From: Alphaproteobacteria bacterium PA2
Lineage (GTDB): Bacteria; Pseudomonadota; Alphaproteobacteria; Caulobacterales; Caulobacteraceae
Length of the DNA stretch: 64,000 bases
Reading direction: 5' to 3'
Assembly: GCA_002256425.1 (NCBI GenBank)
Contig: NKIZ01000001.1
Span: 868,001 to 932,000 of the forward strand
In this document: one piece after another, positions 62,297 to 64,000 of the stretch
Layout of the letters: every line of letters starts with the position of its first letter
Numbering within the stretch: the stretch's first letter is position 1
Program-made: the position numbers and the translations under genes
The notes under the pieces: model-generated
Databases searched by the model: none
The model's input: only the letters and a program-made list of their open reading frames with translations
Told to the model about the DNA's origin: nothing

Positions 62297-62851
62297 TCAG
62301 TGCTTGTCGGTCTTGGCCGCCAGCCAGTCCATCAAGGCCAGCATGACGCCGGAACTGACGAAGGTGAAGTGAATCACCACCAGCCAGGTCAGGTGGCGGT
62401 CGTCCACGTCATTGCCCTCAGCCAGCTGCATGAAGGCCTTGAGAAGGGCGATGGCTGAAATCGCCGCAATGGAGGCGATCAGCTTCATCTTCAGGCCCGA
62501 GAAATCGACTGTCCCCATCCAGCTGGGCCTGTCCTCATCGGCGCCCGTGTCGATCTTCGACACGAAATTCTCGTACCCCGAGAAAATCACGATCAGCAGC
62601 AGGTTGCCCGCCAGGGACAGGTCAATGAGGGAAAGCACCATGAGGATGGCGTCCTCAGGGCTCATGGTCATGATATGGGCCAGCTCGTGCACAGCCTCAT
62701 TGACGAAGACGATGAGCAGGGCGCCAAGGGCGATGACAAGACCCACATAGAAGGGCGCCATCAACCACCGCGACCGGAAGAGCCCGGTCTCGAGCCAAAG
62801 CTCCGGCGTTGGCTTCAGGGGCGTGGCGGGCTTCGTCGATTTACTGGTCAT
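62297..62851 (-). CDS. UPF0114 (YqhA-like) membrane protein
   Basis: A 184-aa protein of the TIGR00645/UPF0114 family with four hydrophobic helices. SRWLMAPFYVGLVIALGALL, LIDLSLAGNLLLIVIFSGYENFVSKID and KMKLIASIAAISAIALLKAFM are typical. Function unknown, perhaps a channel-like protein. ATG at 62851; the open frame continues upstream without supporting features. Convergent with eipA. Confidence 0.93.
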   Translation of the reverse strand: MTSKSTKPATPLKPTPELWLETGLFRSRWLMAPFYVGLVIALGALLIVFVNEAVHELAHIMTMSPEDAILMVLSLIDLSLAGNLLLIVIFSGYENFVSKIDTGADEDRPSWMGTVDFSGLKMKLIASIAAISAIALLKAFMQLAEGNDVDDRHLTWLVVIHFTFVSSGVMLALMDWLAAKTDKH

Positions 62852-62894
62852 GCCCGCAACCCTAGCTTCAAACCCGCCACGCGCAATAGACGGA

Positions 62895-64000
62895 CTAGCT
62901 GCGCAGCCGCGCCCCAACGGCCTTGGCAGCCGCGGCCACGACCTTGCCGCTCAGCGTTTCGATGTCCGCCTCGGCGAGGGTCTTGTCCACCGGCTGGATC
63001 GTGACCTCCAGGGCCACAGATTTCTGCCCGTCGGGGACACCCTGGCCCTTGTAGACGTCAAATACCCTGACATCGGAAATCAGTGACTTGTCGGCGCCCA
63101 GCACAGGACGCACCAGGTCTCCGGCCGGAACGGAGTCATCCACCAGGAAGGCGAAATCCCGGGACAGGGGCATGAGGGTCGAAGGTGAGAAGGCGGGCTT
63201 TGTCTTGGTCGACTTGCGCTTGGGCTCAGGCAGGAGGTCGAGATTGATCTCGAAGCCCAGCATGGGGCCGTCGACGTCCAGCAGCTTCAGGGTCGCCGGA
63301 TGGAGTTCGCCGAACTCTGCAATCACCGTCCTGGGCCCAAGCTGGAGTCGGGCAGAACGCCCAGGGTGCCACCAGGCGGAATTGCTTCCCTGGGCCACCT
63401 GCAGTGCTGGGGCGCCAAGTTCCTCCAGCAGGGCCATCAGGTCCGCCTTCAGCTCGAACAGGGGATCACCGCCTGCGCCAGCCCAGCTGCGGGCCGGGTG
63501 AGGGGCGACAAGGACCGAAATGGCCGTAACCTGATCGCCTGGCTGGTCGCCCTTGTAAAAGGGACCGATCTCGAACAGGGCCGCATCGGCAAAGCCGCGC
63601 CGGGCATTGCGGCCAGCGGCCTCGATCAGATTGGGCAGGATGGACGGGCGCATGCAGTCCAGATCCGAGGCGATCGGATTGGTCAGGACCAGTTCCGGCG
63701 CCCCGCCGCCGAAATGGGCGGCTGTGGTCTGCTTGAGGAAGCTCCAGGTGATGGTCTCGGCATAGCCCCGGGCGGCAAGGGCGCGCCGGGCCGTGCGGAC
63801 CCGACCCTGCCGGATGGTCAGGACGCCGCCAGCCTGGGCGGGAACTTCGGGCAGGGCCGTGGCGGGCAGGGCGTCATAGCCCTGGATCCTGGCGACCTCT
63901 TCCACCAGGTCTGCGGGACCTTCGGCGTCACGACGCCAGGACGGCGGGGTAACCTGGTCGCCGGAAATGGAGAAACCCAGCTTGCTCAGGATCTCGTCCG
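62895..64000 (-). CDS. pheT: Phenylalanine--tRNA ligase beta subunit, C-terminal part (5' truncated by window edge)
   Basis: The last ~368 codons; the gene continues beyond base 64000, first complete codon at 63998. The B5-domain end ([27 protein letters not shown]), the B6/B7 catalytic-like region ([33 protein letters not shown]) and the C-terminal anticodon-binding FDX-ACB domain ([36 protein letters not shown]) are all recognised. It forms the alpha2-beta2 enzyme with PheS, whose gene would lie upstream, outside the window. Confidence 0.97.
   Translation of the reverse strand, partial: DEILSKLGFSISGDQVTPPSWRRDAEGPADLVEEVARIQGYDALPATALPEVPAQAGGVLTIRQGRVRTARRALAARGYAETITWSFLKQTTAAHFGGGAPELVLTNPIASDLDCMRPSILPNLIEAAGRNARRGFADAALFEIGPFYKGDQPGDQVTAISVLVAPHPARSWAGAGGDPLFELKADLMALLEELGAPALQVAQGSNSAWWHPGRSARLQLGPRTVIAEFGELHPATLKLLDVDGPMLGFEINLDLLPEPKRKSTKTKPAFSPSTLMPLSRDFAFLVDDSVPAGDLVRPVLGADKSLISDVRVFDVYKGQGVPDGQKSVALEVTIQPVDKTLAEADIETLSGKVVAAAAKAVGARLRS

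Overview
The window looks like a chromosomal segment of a high-GC alphaproteobacterium, most likely Caulobacterales (a Phenylobacterium- or Caulobacter-like genome). This is inferred from the protein families, frequent GTG/TTG starts, many 4-bp start/stop overlaps, a TonB receptor next to a beta-propeller phytase, an EipA/DUF1134 protein behind a CtrA-type site, and extragenic palindromes. No taxonomic search was possible. Housekeeping anchors are pyrC, lepA, the 3' part of pheT, msrA, trhO and tRNA-Ser(GGA).

Region 1 (1-12.3 kb) is a reactive-sulfur island. A divergent pair (TauE-type exporter plus methyltransferase / persulfide dioxygenase-like hydrolase) and a second divergent group (SQR-trxC-DUF2892 / BigR-like ArsR-rhodanese-RND adaptor-RND permease-second ArsR-trhO) share a 22-bp operator-like motif. 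The likely logic is: sulfide is oxidised by SQR, persulfide is handled by rhodanese, thioredoxin and the dioxygenase, sulfite is exported by TauE, and an ArsR protein with a 66-residue cysteine spacing acts as sensor. The RND pump inside the unit is the unusual part.

Region 2 (12.2-25.8 kb) is mixed: two nested palindromes, a large GST, an HtaA-domain protein, a DUF885 peptidase-like protein, two SDRs, an argininosuccinate lyase with an unexpected twin-arginine leader, a compact polymorphic-toxin-like nuclease with an immunity-like partner, and small DUF proteins. A perfect 16-bp parS-like palindrome lies at 25836.

Region 3 (25.8-38.8 kb) holds a copper resistance set (copB, multicopper oxidase, P-type ATPase), a membrane-anchored LuxR regulator with a cytochrome b561, then a TonB receptor-phytase pair and a beta-barrel-like protein that share a conserved 49-bp upstream block. 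A beta-lactamase-family gene here has lost its 5' half. Region 4 (38.9-52.6 kb) has a CYP153-like P450, a HigBA toxin-antitoxin pair with duplicated operators, an APH-type kinase, a MarR/nitroreductase cluster, a sulfatase-GST pair, pyrC, an XRE regulator-serine hydrolase unit and an accessory stretch ending at tRNA-Ser.

Region 5 (52.6-64 kb) is mostly core: cytochrome c-type protein and TPR protein, msrA, YjbR-like protein, DUF599 and MHS-family transporters, DUF983, a DUF1906 glycosidase-like protein, PepSY protein, lepA, eipA, a UPF0114 membrane protein and pheT.
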